Numbered from the stretch's first letter, positions 35,758 to 45,376 are shown. The stretch is DNA of 64,000 nucleotides from Candidatus Amulumruptor caecigallinarius (GCA_023665575.1 JAMPDQ010000006.1:1-64000), one strand, 5' to 3'. Numbers and translations are program-made. Notes: generated from the letters alone by a model not told the origin.

Positions 35758-37509
35758 ATGAGCAACGAAGAATTATTGAAAGTTGTTACGGAGCGTGCAG
35801 AGAAATGGCTCGGTCCGCAATATGATGAAGAAACAAAGTCGGAAGTTAAGAAAATGCTTGAAGCTGAAGACAAGACACCGCTTATCGAAGCATTTTATAA
35901 AGATTTGGAATTCGGCACGGGAGGTTTGCGAGGCATAATGGGAGCCGGCACCAACCGCATGAACAAATACACAGTCGGTTCAGCCACTCAGGGTCTTGCC
36001 AATTACCTCAAAGATGCATTCAAGGGGGAGCCTCAAATATCAGTGGTTGTGGGTCATGATGTGAGGAATAACTCACGCAAATTCGCAGAGCTGACTGCGG
36101 ATGTTTTTGCAGCCAACGGAATTAAGGTGTATCTATTCGATGGTCCGTGCCCCACTCCCGAAGTTTCATATGCAATCCGAAAACTCGGATGTCAAAGCGG
36201 CGTCATGGTGACTGCGAGCCACAATCCCAAAGAATATAACGGATACAAGGCATATTGGAGCGATGGTGCGCAGATGATTGCCCCGCATGATGTAAAGACA
36301 ATTGAATATGTCAACGCAATCACATCAGTGGATCAGATTAAATTTAATGGCGACAAGTCGCTTATCCAGCCAATCGGCAAAGATGTGGATAAGATGTTTC
36401 TTGATGATATCCACACACTGACACTGAACCCTGAAATCGACCGCAAGCATCACGACATGAAGATTGTTTACACTCCGATTCACGGCACCGGTCTGCGACT
36501 CATGTTCGACAGCCTTAAGATGTGGGGCTTTGACAATGTGATTCATGTGCCTGAGCAGGATGTGCAGAGTGGAGATTTCCCAACTGTTGTTTCACCCAAC
36601 CCCGAGAATCCTGAGGCAATGGCCATGGGAATTGAGAAAGCAAAAGAAACGGGTGCAAGCCTTGTATTGGCGTCCGACCCCGACGCTGATCGCGTGGGTC
36701 TTGTGGTGCGCGACAAAATGGGCAATTACCAGCTTGTGAACGGCAACCAGATTTGCATGCTTCTTATCTATTACATAATCACACAGAATGTAAAGAAAAA
36801 CATGCTCAACGGCACAGAATATGTGGTGAAGACAATTGTCACCACCGAAACAATCAAGCGTATTGCCGATGCGAACAAAATAAAATGCTTCGACTGCTAC
36901 ACCGGCTTCAAATGGATTGCGGATGTGATCCGAAACATGGAGAAACAAGGTCGCTATCTTGGTGGCGGAGAAGAGAGCTACGGCTTCCTTGCAGACACAT
37001 TCGTTCGCGACAAAGACTCTATTTCAGCCAATTCTCTTATTGCCGAATGCGCCGCATGGGCTGCCGAACAGGGGAAGAATCTATATGAAGTGCTCGTTGA
37101 CATCTATGCTGAATATGGGTTCTCTCGTGAGCGTGGTGTGAGTGTGGTGCGTCCCGGAAAAACGGGAGCCGATGAGATTGTGGCAATGATGAAGAATTTC
37201 CGTGAGAATCCGCCCAAAACATTGGCCGGAAGCCCGGTGACCTGCATAAAGGATTATTCCGACCTCAACTGCCACGACCTCAAATCGGGGGAGGTGACCA
37301 AACTTGATTTCCCCACTACATCAAACGTGCTGCAGTTCTTCACAGAAGCAGGCGATAAAGTGAGCGTGCGTCCCTCAGGCACAGAACCCAAAATCAAATT
37401 CTATGTTGAGGTGCGTGAAAATATGCCCTCAAAAGATAAATATGAAGAAACCGTGGCTCTTGCCGACAAACATATTGACAAAGTGCTTGAAGACCTCGGC
37501 GTGAAATAA
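35758..37509 (+). CDS. Phosphoglucomutase/phosphomannomutase (alpha-D-phosphohexomutase)
   Basis: Interconverts hexose 1- and 6-phosphates for glycogen and sugar-nucleotide metabolism. The active-site serine loop is GVMVTASHNPKEYNGYKAY, the metal loop is ASDPDADRVGLVV, the sugar-binding loop is GGGEESYGF and the phosphate-binding loop is RPSGTEPKIKFY. These are the four domains in the normal order. I start at 35758 (MSNEELLKVVTERAEKWLG), giving 583 residues as in PgcA-type enzymes; the upstream 35 residues of open frame would overlap the promoter. It has a strong intrinsic terminator, so it is monocistronic. Confidence 0.93.
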   Translation: MSNEELLKVVTERAEKWLGPQYDEETKSEVKKMLEAEDKTPLIEAFYKDLEFGTGGLRGIMGAGTNRMNKYTVGSATQGLANYLKDAFKGEPQISVVVGHDVRNNSRKFAELTADVFAANGIKVYLFDGPCPTPEVSYAIRKLGCQSGVMVTASHNPKEYNGYKAYWSDGAQMIAPHDVKTIEYVNAITSVDQIKFNGDKSLIQPIGKDVDKMFLDDIHTLTLNPEIDRKHHDMKIVYTPIHGTGLRLMFDSLKMWGFDNVIHVPEQDVQSGDFPTVVSPNPENPEAMAMGIEKAKETGASLVLASDPDADRVGLVVRDKMGNYQLVNGNQICMLLIYYIITQNVKKNMLNGTEYVVKTIVTTETIKRIADANKIKCFDCYTGFKWIADVIRNMEKQGRYLGGGEESYGFLADTFVRDKDSISANSLIAECAAWAAEQGKNLYEVLVDIYAEYGFSRERGVSVVRPGKTGADEIVAMMKNFRENPPKTLAGSPVTCIKDYSDLNCHDLKSGEVTKLDFPTTSNVLQFFTEAGDKVSVRPSGTEPKIKFYVEVRENMPSKDKYEETVALADKHIDKVLEDLGVK

Positions 37510-37543
37510 GCTTAGCATAAGATTTGCATAAAAAATAAGCGGA

Positions 37544-37582
37544 AACCGCAACTGACTCTTTGTGTCAGTTGCGGTTTTTTTA
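37544..37582 (+). terminator. Intrinsic terminator after phosphoglucomutase
   Basis: A perfect 13-bp stem AACCGCAACTGAC/GTCAGTTGCGGTT (37544-37556 and 37564-37576), a 7-nt loop and then a run of T. Confidence 0.93.
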
Positions 37583-37593
37583 GAAATAATCAT

Positions 37594-37601
37594 TATATTT
37601 G
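37594..37601 (+). promoter_or_regulatory. yicC -7 promoter element
   Basis: TATATTTG matches TAnnTTTG. A TTG at 37569-37571 is 22 bp upstream, slightly long. It overlaps the end of the preceding terminator and lies 8 bp before a repeat end, so that repeat would sit in the yicC leader. Confidence 0.6.
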
Positions 37602-37608
37602 CGACTAA

Positions 37609-37645
37609 GAGTCTGTTTCATAAAAAATGTAACATTCGCCTCTCC
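37609..37645. repeat. Left end of dispersed repeat family 1 in yicC leader
   Basis: GAGTCTGTTTCATAAAAAAT followed by GTAACATTCGCCTC, matching the left arm of the long copies for about 35 bp. It ends 17 bp before the yicC ATG. Confidence 0.75.
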
Positions 37646-37661
37646 GACAAAACCTAAGAAT

Positions 37662-38549
37662 ATGATACTATCCATGACCGGCTTCGGCCGGGGCTCATCA
37701 TCCTCTCCCGACAAGAAAATAACAGTTGAAATAAAATCTTTAAATTCCAAGCAGTTCGACATGAGCATGCGCGAACCTTACTTCCTGAAAGAGATGGAAG
37801 TTGATGTGCGCAACCGGCTTGCATCCATGCTCGAGCGGGGAAAAATGGAATTTCAAGCCACTTCAGAATTTATAGGCAAGGAATGCTCCCCTATTTTTAA
37901 TCAGGAAATGATTCGACAATATAAAGAGCAGATCGTGCGGATGGGCGAAGAACTCGATATTCCGGCTCCCGCCGACTGGTATTCCGTGCTCCTGCGTTTG
38001 CCGGATGCCATGAAGGCAGACAATATTGAAACAGACAAGGCCGATCTTGACGCTTTCATGCGGGCCTCTGTTGCAGCAGCTGAGGCTTTGACCGACTTCC
38101 GCATAAACGAAGGGAAAAAACTATATAAATTCTTTGTTCAGAAAATCAAGAATATCACTGCATTGCTCAAAGAGATCGAGCCATATGAGCTGGAACGTGT
38201 GCCAAAAATCAAGGCCAGACTGGAAGAGAATCTTGCAAGGCTCACATCGGTGGAATATGACAGAGGCCGGCTTGAGCAGGAACTGATATTCTATATAGAG
38301 AAACTTGATGTAACGGAAGAAAAGACACGTCTTGCAGCACATCTCAATTATTTTCTTGAAACAATGGGCGCGGAAGATGTTCGCCCGCAACAGGGACAAG
38401 GAAAAAAGCTCGGATTCATTGCCCAGGAAATGGGACGCGAAATCAACACTCTCGGCTCCAAATCAAATCACGCCGAGATGCAGAAGATTGTTGTGAAGAT
38501 GAAAGATGAGCTTGAGCAAATCAAGGAGCAGGTGCTCAATGTGTTGTAA
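37662..38549 (+). CDS. YicC/YloC family endoribonuclease
   Basis: A protein of the YicC family, members of which have endoribonuclease activity and affect small-RNA stability. The typical start MILSMTGFGRG defines the N-terminus at 37662; the longer open frame to 37599 runs through the repeat end. Other family features are the KSLNSKQFDMSMREPYFLKEMEVDVRNRLASMLERGKMEFQ segment and the C-terminal GKKLGFIAQEMGREINTLGSKSNHAEMQKIVVKMKDELEQIKEQVLNVL. Gene length is normal (295 residues). It is followed after 39 bp by gmk, the usual partner in many bacteria. Confidence 0.93.
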   Translation: MILSMTGFGRGSSSSPDKKITVEIKSLNSKQFDMSMREPYFLKEMEVDVRNRLASMLERGKMEFQATSEFIGKECSPIFNQEMIRQYKEQIVRMGEELDIPAPADWYSVLLRLPDAMKADNIETDKADLDAFMRASVAAAEALTDFRINEGKKLYKFFVQKIKNITALLKEIEPYELERVPKIKARLEENLARLTSVEYDRGRLEQELIFYIEKLDVTEEKTRLAAHLNYFLETMGAEDVRPQQGQGKKLGFIAQEMGREINTLGSKSNHAEMQKIVVKMKDELEQIKEQVLNVL

Positions 38550-38588
38550 GCTATTCTGAAAATTGTCGGCAGATACAATACAAAAAAA

Positions 38589-39158
38589 ATGAAAGAAGGA
38601 AAAATCATAATATTGTCGGCGCCTTCAGGCACAGGCAAGTCAACCATAATAGCGCAACTCATGCAGAATCCCGCACTTAATCTCGGGTTTTCGATTTCCG
38701 CCACAAGCCGCAACCCTCGCGGAAATGAGCAACATGGACGTGAATATTATTTCCTCACTCAAGAAGATTTCATGCATCGTGTTGTCAACAATGAGTTTGT
38801 GGAATGGGAAGAGGTGTATAAAGGCACATGTTATGGCACATTGCGCTCTGAGGTGAGACGCGTAGTGGAATCCGGACGCAATCTGATTATGGATATAGAT
38901 GTGATGGGCGCGCTCAATGTCAAGGAGCAATATGGCGACAAAGCAATGTCCATATTCATTCTTCCGCCTAGTGTTGCAGAATTGGAGCGAAGGCTGCGCA
39001 CTCGCAACACTGACACAGAGCAGGCAATCACAAACCGCATAGAAAAAGCCAGATTCGAGATGGAAAAAGCCGACAGATTTGACTGTCAGGTGGTGAACGA
39101 CAATCTGCAGGACGCTGTGCGGGAAGTGGCTGAACTCATAGAGAATTTCATCCGCTGA
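38589..39158 (+). CDS. gmk: Guanylate kinase
   Basis: Phosphorylates GMP to GDP. It has the P-loop SAPSGTGKSTI (about residues 10-20), the GMP-binding segment TSRNPRGNEQHGREYYFLT, and DIDVMGALNVKEQYGDKAMSIFI. The 189-residue length is typical. It lies in the yicC-gmk-nadD-DUF5063-pepM18 run, with a 21-bp gap to nadD, so it is very likely part of one operon. Confidence 0.96.
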   Translation: MKEGKIIILSAPSGTGKSTIIAQLMQNPALNLGFSISATSRNPRGNEQHGREYYFLTQEDFMHRVVNNEFVEWEEVYKGTCYGTLRSEVRRVVESGRNLIMDIDVMGALNVKEQYGDKAMSIFILPPSVAELERRLRTRNTDTEQAITNRIEKARFEMEKADRFDCQVVNDNLQDAVREVAELIENFIR

Positions 39159-39179
39159 AATCAGACACAAGACCCCGCC

Positions 39180-39785
39180 ATGCCAAATCAATCGGAAAGA
39201 AAGAGCAGAAGAATTGGAATATTCTCCGGGAGCTTCAACCCCATACATACCGGCCATGCCATAATGGCCAATTATGTGGCACAGTTTGGTGGCATTGATG
39301 AATTATGGCTGATGGTGAGCCGTGTAAATCCATGGAAAACGGATGCGCCACCCATTGCCGATATGCATCGCGCCAACATGTGCAGGATAGTGGCAGAGAA
39401 TTGCAGGAATGTGGCAGTCAGCGAATTCGAACTTGGCCTCCCCACTCCCTCCTATACTTTCAACACTCTCGCACAGCTGCGTGCTGCCTTTCCTGATTAT
39501 GAATTTGTGCTGATAATAGGGTCCGACAATTGGATTGCATTCAGAGAATGGAAAAATTATGAAGAAATTCTCGACAACCATTCAATAATCGTATATCCAC
39601 GACCCGGATTTATAACGGATTCCGCCAAATTGCCTTCGAACGTAAAAATAATATATGATGCTCCGCAGTCGCTCATCTCATCGACATTCGTGAGAGAACA
39701 TATTGGCAAAAATGACAATCTGAACTATATGGTGCCTGTGGATGTAGTGAAATATATAAAAGAAAACCACTTATATGGCAAATGA
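39180..39785 (+). CDS. nadD: Nicotinate-nucleotide adenylyltransferase
   Basis: Makes deamido-NAD from nicotinate mononucleotide and ATP. The nucleotidyltransferase signature GIFSGSFNPIHTGHAIMANYV (GSFxPxHxGH) is at residues 13-33 and the C-terminal ISSTFVR motif is near residue 164. It overlaps the next gene by 11 bp in another frame, indicating translational coupling. The length of 201 residues is usual. Confidence 0.95.
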   Translation: MPNQSERKSRRIGIFSGSFNPIHTGHAIMANYVAQFGGIDELWLMVSRVNPWKTDAPPIADMHRANMCRIVAENCRNVAVSEFELGLPTPSYTFNTLAQLRAAFPDYEFVLIIGSDNWIAFREWKNYEEILDNHSIIVYPRPGFITDSAKLPSNVKIIYDAPQSLISSTFVREHIGKNDNLNYMVPVDVVKYIKENHLYGK

Positions 39786-40302
39786 CATAACTCAGTCACA
39801 ACTGCTCGGAATCACCGCGCTCGCATCAAATTATTGTGTATGCCTTGAAAATGCGACAGAGGGCGACAAATCAGACTTTATCGTGGAGATTCTCAGCTTG
39901 CTGCCACGCATATATTGGGAATTTTCCGAATTGGAGCCGGATGAGAAAACCGGCTTCGACGAATTCCAATATTTCAATTCCTATGTGGATGAGGAATATT
40001 ACGACAGCATCCGCCGCAAAGTAGAGATGGTGATGGGACCCGATGATGTGTTCCTCGAAACCTTCGAGAATGACATGAAATACAGCGACACCCCGATTGC
40101 CGCCTCTATTTCGGAATCGCTTGCCGATATTTTTCAGCCTCTTTATAATTTCATCAGCGTGGTGAAAGAGAGTGACGGCACACAAACGCTCGAAGCCTAC
40201 AGAGAATGCAGAGAGAGCTTCATTGAATATTGGTCGCAAACACTTTGCAATGTGTTGCGCGCACTCAACCACCTCCGATTTAATCAAACAACATCATTAT
40301 GA
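39775..40302 (+). CDS. DUF5063 domain-containing protein
   Basis: A 175-residue acidic, all-helical cytoplasmic protein. It begins MANDITQSQLLGITALASNYCVCLENA and contains LLPRIYWEFSELEPDE and YFNSYVDEEYYDSIRRKVEMVMGPDDVFLETFENDMKYSDTPIAASISESLADIFQPLYNFISVVK, which fits the Bacteroidota DUF5063 family. There is no catalytic motif. It overlaps nadD by 11 bp and the aminopeptidase gene by 4 bp (ATGA), so it is translationally linked to both. The function is unknown. Confidence 0.8.
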   Translation: MANDITQSQLLGITALASNYCVCLENATEGDKSDFIVEILSLLPRIYWEFSELEPDEKTGFDEFQYFNSYVDEEYYDSIRRKVEMVMGPDDVFLETFENDMKYSDTPIAASISESLADIFQPLYNFISVVKESDGTQTLEAYRECRESFIEYWSQTLCNVLRALNHLRFNQTTSL

Positions 40303-41705
40303 AAGAGAACAATAGACCTCTGGAACACCCTGTGATTAACAGGCTCTTCCAAATGCTGGACTATTCTACATGCAATTTCAGGGCAATTGATGCCATAAAA
40401 TACAATCTTGACGAAAACGGATTTGTCGAGCTTCCGGAAGGCGATAAATGGGAGATAGAGCCGGGATGCAAATATTACGTGGTAAAGAATCATTCTGCCA
40501 TATTTGCCTTTGTTGCAGGCACCGCACCGGTGGAATCAGCCGGGTTTCGGATTATATCCTCCCACAGCGACAGCCCCTGCTTTAAACTCAAACCCAACTG
40601 CGAGATTTATGGTGACGGAGGGGTAGTGTCGCTCAATGTGGAAAAATATGGCGGCGGCATTCTTTACACATGGTTTGATCGTCCGCTTTCCGTGTCAGGA
40701 AGGATTATGCTGCGCGGTTACGATGCTTTCCATCCCGAGGAATATGTGATAGACCTCAGAATGCCTGTGGCCACAATCCCGCACCTCGCAATCCACTTCA
40801 ACCGCTCTGTTAATGAGGGCAACCCACTCTCAGTGCAGAAAGACATGAAGCCGGTTTTGGGATATTACACACAAGAAGAGATTGCACAATTCAAATCTAA
40901 CGGAGGGGTGATCAGACACTTGATAGCACAACACATAAACCGCAACCCCGAGCAATTTTTCAATATCCGTGATCAATTCTCACCCGCTGCGAATATGCGT
41001 CTTAACAATGAAGTGTCGCCCCAAGACATTCTCGACTATGAACTCTGTCTTTATCCGGCAGAAGAGCCGTCGCTTGTAGGGGCCAATCTCGAATATTTCC
41101 AATCTGCAAGAATCGATGACCTCTCTATGGCATTCGCATCGCTTGAAGCAATGTTGGCAACTTGCAACACCCCGTGCGATGCTACAAGAGTAATCGCCAT
41201 ATTCGACAATGAAGAGACCGGCTCAGGCACCAAACAGGGAGCTGCATCGCCCGTGCTGCGCCACATCGCCGAGCGCGTGTGCATATGCACCGGAAGCAAC
41301 AGTCAGGGCATATATATGGCTCTGGCAAATTCATTCATGATATCGGCTGACGACGCCCACGCATGGCATCCGAACTATAATGAAAAATATGATCCCACAA
41401 ATCATCCGGTGATGGGAGGGGGTCCTGTGGTGAAAATCAATGCCAATTGCAAATACATGACGGATGCCCGCGGTGCAACAGTGTTCAAATCATTGTGCGA
41501 AGAGGCGGAAGTGAATTGCCAGTATTTTGTGAATCACGCTGATGTGGCAGGAGGAAGCACATTGGGCAACATATCATCTTCACAGCTCGACATAGACGGT
41601 GTTGATGTGGGTTGCGCCATATGGGCGATGCACTCTGCCAGAGAAACTGCATCAGTGAGCGACCACCTCGACATGGTGAAAGTTTTAACCACGTTCTTGA
41701 AATAA
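40299..41705 (+). CDS. M18 family aminopeptidase
   Basis: Cytoplasmic zinc aminopeptidase related to aspartyl aminopeptidase and yeast aminopeptidase I. Zinc ligands are visible: ISSHSDSPCFKLKPN (first histidine, about residue 88), FDNEETGSGTKQGA (Asp and Glu, about 305), and ADDAHAWHPNYNEKYDPTNHPVMGGGPVVKINAN (about 348), plus the C-terminal HSARETASVSDHLDM segment. The 468-residue length is normal. It is the last gene of the yicC-led operon; a consensus promoter for tig follows just after its stop codon. Confidence 0.94.
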   Translation: MKENNRPLEHPVINRLFQMLDYSTCNFRAIDAIKYNLDENGFVELPEGDKWEIEPGCKYYVVKNHSAIFAFVAGTAPVESAGFRIISSHSDSPCFKLKPNCEIYGDGGVVSLNVEKYGGGILYTWFDRPLSVSGRIMLRGYDAFHPEEYVIDLRMPVATIPHLAIHFNRSVNEGNPLSVQKDMKPVLGYYTQEEIAQFKSNGGVIRHLIAQHINRNPEQFFNIRDQFSPAANMRLNNEVSPQDILDYELCLYPAEEPSLVGANLEYFQSARIDDLSMAFASLEAMLATCNTPCDATRVIAIFDNEETGSGTKQGAASPVLRHIAERVCICTGSNSQGIYMALANSFMISADDAHAWHPNYNEKYDPTNHPVMGGGPVVKINANCKYMTDARGATVFKSLCEEAEVNCQYFVNHADVAGGSTLGNISSSQLDIDGVDVGCAIWAMHSARETASVSDHLDMVKVLTTFLK

Positions 41706-41726
41706 ACATAAAATTTGTTAATTTTG
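41696..41726 (+). promoter_or_regulatory. tig promoter
   Basis: TTG (41697-41699), a 19-bp spacer and TAATTTTG (41719-41726), both fitting the Bacteroidota consensus. It overlaps the end of the aminopeptidase gene and predicts a leader of about 115 nt. Confidence 0.72.
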
Positions 41727-41742
41727 CATTTCAGACGCAAAA

Positions 41743-41806
41743 ACCGGAGAATATCTTCACCGGTATATGTGTTTAAACATATGAGCCATGTTGCGACACA
41801 AATGGC
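41743..41806 (+). promoter_or_regulatory. Structured leader of tig: three consecutive stem-loops
   Basis: ACCGG/CCGGT (41743-41747 and 41760-41764), ATATGT/ACATAT (41765-41770 and 41777-41782) and GCCAT/ATGGC (41785-41789 and 41802-41806) follow each other with almost no spacing. A nine-codon frame beginning ATGAGCCAT runs from 41781 to 41810. The whole block lies between the tig promoter and ATG. Confidence 0.45.
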
Positions 41807-41847
41807 TTGAACAACCCGTTTAGACAAATAAAAATCATATCTGACAG

Positions 41848-43200
41848 ATGAAAATTGAATATTCAGCCCTGAACGACGTTACAGGCGAGATTACACTCAA
41901 TGTAGAAGAAAAAGATTATGCGGACAGAGTTAAAAAACAGCTCAAAGAGGTAGGCAAAAAGCATGCTGAGCCGGGATTCCGTCCCGGACACGTGCCCGCA
42001 GGTTTGATAGAAAAAAAATATGGAAAGGCCATACGCTACGACGAGATTAACAAACTCGTGGGCGAGGCTGTCTATGATTATATCAGAGAAAACAATATTG
42101 AAGTGCTGGGCAATCCTATTCCCGATATCAACAACAGGATTGATGATGATCTCAAAGATTTCACCCTCAAATTCAAAGTGGGAGTTGCACCCGCCATTGA
42201 AGTGAAGCTCGACAAGAGCATCCATGTGCCCTACTATGACATTCAGGTGACCGATGAAATGATCGACCGTCAGGATGAGAACATGCGTAAACGCTTCGGC
42301 AAGCAGGAACCCGGCGACGAGGTTGATGCAACAGCGCTTGTAAAGGGTGTGATCACTGAGCTTAACGAAGATGGCACGGTTAAGGAGGGAGGCATTGTTG
42401 TTGAAAACGGCATCGTGGCTCCCCAATATTTCAAAGATGAAAACCAGAAAAACATCTTCTTAGGCAAACATCCCGGCGATGTTGTGGTGTTCAATCCGGC
42501 AGCTACTTGCGATGCCAACCCCACGGAAATGTCATCGATGCTCAATATCGATAAAGCCCACACAGAACAGCATAAAGGTGATTTCCGCTTTGAAATCAAG
42601 GAAATTATCGTGCTCAAACCTGCCGAGCTCGGAGAAGAATATTACAAAGATGCTTTTGGAGACAGTGTTAAGGATGAGAAGCAATATCGCGAGGCTGTGA
42701 AAAACATGATTAAGCAGTCGCTTGTTGCCGACCAGAACTATCGCTTTACAATTGATGCCGAGAAAGCCATTAAAGACTCTGTAGGCGAGATTGCGCTTCC
42801 CGATGACATTCTCAAGGACTTCCTTATATCACAGAATGAAAAGCTCACAGCAGAGAACATTGAAGAAGAATATCCTGAAATACGCCGTCAGCTTGTATGG
42901 GACATCGAGAAACAGAAAATGATTGACCAGCTAGAAATCAAAGTTGACAAAGAGGATATGAACAACTCCGCACGCATGATGGCCCGCAGCCAGTTCGCAC
43001 AATATGGCATGACCAATGTGCCGGAAGAATCGCTCGACCGCTATGCAAATGAGATTCTGAAAGACGAGAAGGCCAGCAACAGCATCTATCGCCAGACTCT
43101 CGACATGAAACTCTTCAACGCTCTCCGCGCCACATTAGCTATTGACGAGAAGCCGGTAAGTGTGGAAGAATTCAACGCTCTTTTCCGCGAGGAAGATTAA
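41848..43200 (+). CDS. tig: Trigger factor
   Basis: Ribosome-associated chaperone. The ribosome-binding signature is PGFRPGHVPAGLIEKKYG (about residues 42-59). The peptidyl-prolyl isomerase region is poorly conserved in sequence (DEVDATALVKGVITELNEDG onward), as is usual in Bacteroidota. The C-terminal arm domain (about 260-450) is helical and charged. At 450 residues it has trigger factor length. The tig-clpP-clpX order is the common bacterial arrangement that links folding and degradation. Confidence 0.95.
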   Translation: MKIEYSALNDVTGEITLNVEEKDYADRVKKQLKEVGKKHAEPGFRPGHVPAGLIEKKYGKAIRYDEINKLVGEAVYDYIRENNIEVLGNPIPDINNRIDDDLKDFTLKFKVGVAPAIEVKLDKSIHVPYYDIQVTDEMIDRQDENMRKRFGKQEPGDEVDATALVKGVITELNEDGTVKEGGIVVENGIVAPQYFKDENQKNIFLGKHPGDVVVFNPAATCDANPTEMSSMLNIDKAHTEQHKGDFRFEIKEIIVLKPAELGEEYYKDAFGDSVKDEKQYREAVKNMIKQSLVADQNYRFTIDAEKAIKDSVGEIALPDDILKDFLISQNEKLTAENIEEEYPEIRRQLVWDIEKQKMIDQLEIKVDKEDMNNSARMMARSQFAQYGMTNVPEESLDRYANEILKDEKASNSIYRQTLDMKLFNALRATLAIDEKPVSVEEFNALFREED

Positions 43201-43228
43201 CGAATTCAAGCTTTTTCCAACATCGGAA

Positions 43229-43236
43229 TAAATTTG
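43229..43236 (+). promoter_or_regulatory. clpP -7 promoter element
   Basis: TAAATTTG matches TAnnTTTG, 28 bp after the tig stop codon; the -33 position is not clear. If used, the 17-bp stem-loop at 43258-43300 is in the clpP leader rather than a terminator of tig. Confidence 0.5.
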
Positions 43237-43257
43237 GCATGCTATTTGCAATATGAT

Positions 43258-43300
43258 ATTCAACTTCGCGGATTGCAATTGTTAATCCGCGAAGTTGAAT
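43258..43300 (+). promoter_or_regulatory. 17-bp perfect stem-loop between tig and clpP
   Basis: Arms 43258-43274 and 43284-43300 (ATTCAACTTCGCGGATT and its complement) with a 9-nt loop, ending 16 nt before the clpP ATG. A short CTTTATAATT follows, which is not a good T-tract. It may be a tig terminator, a read-through attenuator or a leader structure of clpP. Confidence 0.6.
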
Positions 43301-43316
43301 CTTTATAATTACATGT

Positions 43317-44033
43317 ATGAAAAACGACTTTAGAAACTACGCCGTGAATCATCTCGGCATCAGCTCGACTACTCTTGACTCATATGCCCGGGCCATTGGA
43401 ACTTCCGGACTTACATCAGTCACCGCACCTTCTGCCGACTATATGAATCCATATATTCTTGAGGAGCGTCAATTGAATGTGACACAAATGGATGTGTTTT
43501 CACGTTTGATGATGGACCGCATCATTTTTCTCGGAACACAAGTCACCGACACCAGCGCCAATATCATTCAGGCACAAATGCTCTATCTTGACTCTGTTGA
43601 CCCCGACAAGGATATAAGTCTTTATATCAATTCTCCGGGCGGATCCGTATATGCCGGACTGGGAATTTACGACACGATGCAATATATCAACAGCGATGTG
43701 TCGACTATCTGCACCGGCATGGCTGCATCAATGGCTGCTGTGCTGCTTGTGTCGGGAGAAACAGGCAAACGCTTCGCATTGCCACACTCGAGGGTGATGA
43801 TTCACCAGCCGATGGGCGGCATCCAAGGCCAGGCTTCGGATATTGAAATCACAGCCCGTGAGATTTTAAAACTCAAGGAGGAACTTTATAATATCATTTC
43901 CACCCACTCCGGGCAACCCTTTAAAAAAGTGGAAGCTGATTCCGACCGCGATTATTGGATGACAGCCGCTGAAGCAAAGGAATATGGAATGATTGACCGT
44001 GTGCTTGTTAACACAAGAAAAGAAAACAAATGA
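43317..44033 (+). CDS. clpP: ATP-dependent Clp protease proteolytic subunit
   Basis: Serine protease that forms the barrel of ClpXP. The catalytic serine is Ser138 in [11 protein letters not shown] and the histidine is His163 in [11 protein letters not shown]; the aspartate lies in the DRDYWM segment. There is an N-terminal extension of about 40 residues compared with mature E. coli ClpP ([23 protein letters not shown]), as is common in Bacteroidota. It overlaps clpX by 4 bp (ATGA), so the two are translationally coupled. Confidence 0.97.
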   Translation: MKNDFRNYAVNHLGISSTTLDSYARAIGTSGLTSVTAPSADYMNPYILEERQLNVTQMDVFSRLMMDRIIFLGTQVTDTSANIIQAQMLYLDSVDPDKDISLYINSPGGSVYAGLGIYDTMQYINSDVSTICTGMAASMAAVLLVSGETGKRFALPHSRVMIHQPMGGIQGQASDIEITAREILKLKEELYNIISTHSGQPFKKVEADSDRDYWMTAAEAKEYGMIDRVLVNTRKENK

Positions 44034-45280
44034 CAAAACCTCATAAGAGATGTGTGATGTGCGGAGCGACTGACAGCCCCTCCAACAAAGTCATCACCAT
44101 TTACGAAGACCTGACAATTTGCGAAGATTGCATCAACTTCATCGATCAGCAACGCGATGCAGAAAAAAGTCAGGTAAAAAAATCCCGAAGCAGAAATGCT
44201 GAAACCTCGAAATCGAAAAAAATTCCGACTCCGCATGAGATAAACGAGTTTCTCAATCAGTATGTAATCGGGCAGACCGAAGCTAAAAAATATCTTTCAG
44301 TGGCTGTTTACAACCACTACAAGCGTATCGACCAGAAGGATTCAACAGATGATGTGGACATTGAGAAATCCAACATCATAATGGTGGGGCCTACCGGCAC
44401 AGGCAAAACCTTGCTTGCAAAGTCGATTGCTCGCCTGCTTGATGTGCCGTTCACCATTGTTGATGCCACGGTGCTCACAGAGGCCGGATATGTAGGTGAA
44501 GATATTGAATCGCTCCTTACTCGCCTTCTGCAGGCTTGCGACTATGACGTCGAGAAAGCTGAACGTGGCATAGTGTTTATCGATGAGATTGACAAGATTG
44601 CACGCAAAAGCGACAATCCCTCAATCACGCGCGATGTAAGCGGTGAAGGTGTGCAGCAGGGGCTTCTCAAACTCCTTGAGGGAAGCGTGGTGCTTGTTCC
44701 GCCAAACGGCGGCCGCAAACATCCTGACCAAAAGATGATTGCTGTTGACACGAAAAATATTCTTTTCATTTGTGGCGGGGCATTCGATGGCATTGAGAGG
44801 AAAATTGCATCGCGTCTCAACACTCACATGGTGGGATATGGCCATGATGAAAAATCCAGAAAGAAGCAGCGCGATAACCTTATGCAGTTTGTGCTGCCTC
44901 AGGATTTGAAATCTTTCGGCCTGATTCCTGAAATTATCGGTCGTCTCCCGGTGCTCACCAGCCTTGACCCGCTCGACAAGGAAGCTCTGCGCAAAATCCT
45001 CACCGAGCCGAAAAATGCCATTACCCGACAATATAAGAAATTGTTTGAAATGGATAAAAAGGAGCTTGAATTCACAGAAGACGCCCTTGACCTGATTGTA
45101 GACAAGGCTGTGGAATATAAGCTTGGTGCCAGAGGATTGCGTTCGATTGTTGAAACAGTAATGGTTGATGCGATGTTTGATGCGCCATCTCTGAAAACAA
45201 AGAAATTCACAGTTGATGCCGGATATGTGGCTGAAAAGCTTGAGAAGGCACACTATGAAAAAACAAAGATAGAGGGCTAA
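44030..45280 (+). CDS. clpX: ATP-dependent Clp protease ATP-binding subunit ClpX
   Basis: AAA+ unfoldase partner of ClpP. An N-terminal zinc-binding domain uses Cys8, Cys11, Cys31 and Cys34. Walker A is GPTGTGKT (about 120-127), Walker B is IVFIDEID (about 181-188), and the family segment [18 protein letters not shown] is present. The pore loop [10 protein letters not shown] lies between them. At 416 residues it is the normal length. It ends the tig-clpP-clpX series with an intrinsic terminator 50 bp downstream. Confidence 0.97.
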   Translation: MTKPHKRCVMCGATDSPSNKVITIYEDLTICEDCINFIDQQRDAEKSQVKKSRSRNAETSKSKKIPTPHEINEFLNQYVIGQTEAKKYLSVAVYNHYKRIDQKDSTDDVDIEKSNIIMVGPTGTGKTLLAKSIARLLDVPFTIVDATVLTEAGYVGEDIESLLTRLLQACDYDVEKAERGIVFIDEIDKIARKSDNPSITRDVSGEGVQQGLLKLLEGSVVLVPPNGGRKHPDQKMIAVDTKNILFICGGAFDGIERKIASRLNTHMVGYGHDEKSRKKQRDNLMQFVLPQDLKSFGLIPEIIGRLPVLTSLDPLDKEALRKILTEPKNAITRQYKKLFEMDKKELEFTEDALDLIVDKAVEYKLGARGLRSIVETVMVDAMFDAPSLKTKKFTVDAGYVAEKLEKAHYEKTKIEG

Positions 45281-45330
45281 TACCGAACCATCACAAGCGA
45301 CACAAAACACATAATATACACTTCCCCATT

Positions 45331-45376
45331 AAGAGAAGGCTTCGTTTCCAACAAACGGAGCCTTCTCTTATTTTCA
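45331..45376 (+). terminator. Intrinsic terminator after clpX
   Basis: AAGAGAAGGCT and AGCCTTCTCTT pair (45331-45341 and 45359-45369), extended by CGTTT/AAACG, and are followed by ATTTTC. This is a strong 16-bp stem with one mismatch. Confidence 0.85.

Noticed and set aside
38640..39257. 205-codon minus-strand frame opposite gmk and nadD
   Set aside because: Both plus-strand genes are clearly conserved; this is an antisense shadow.
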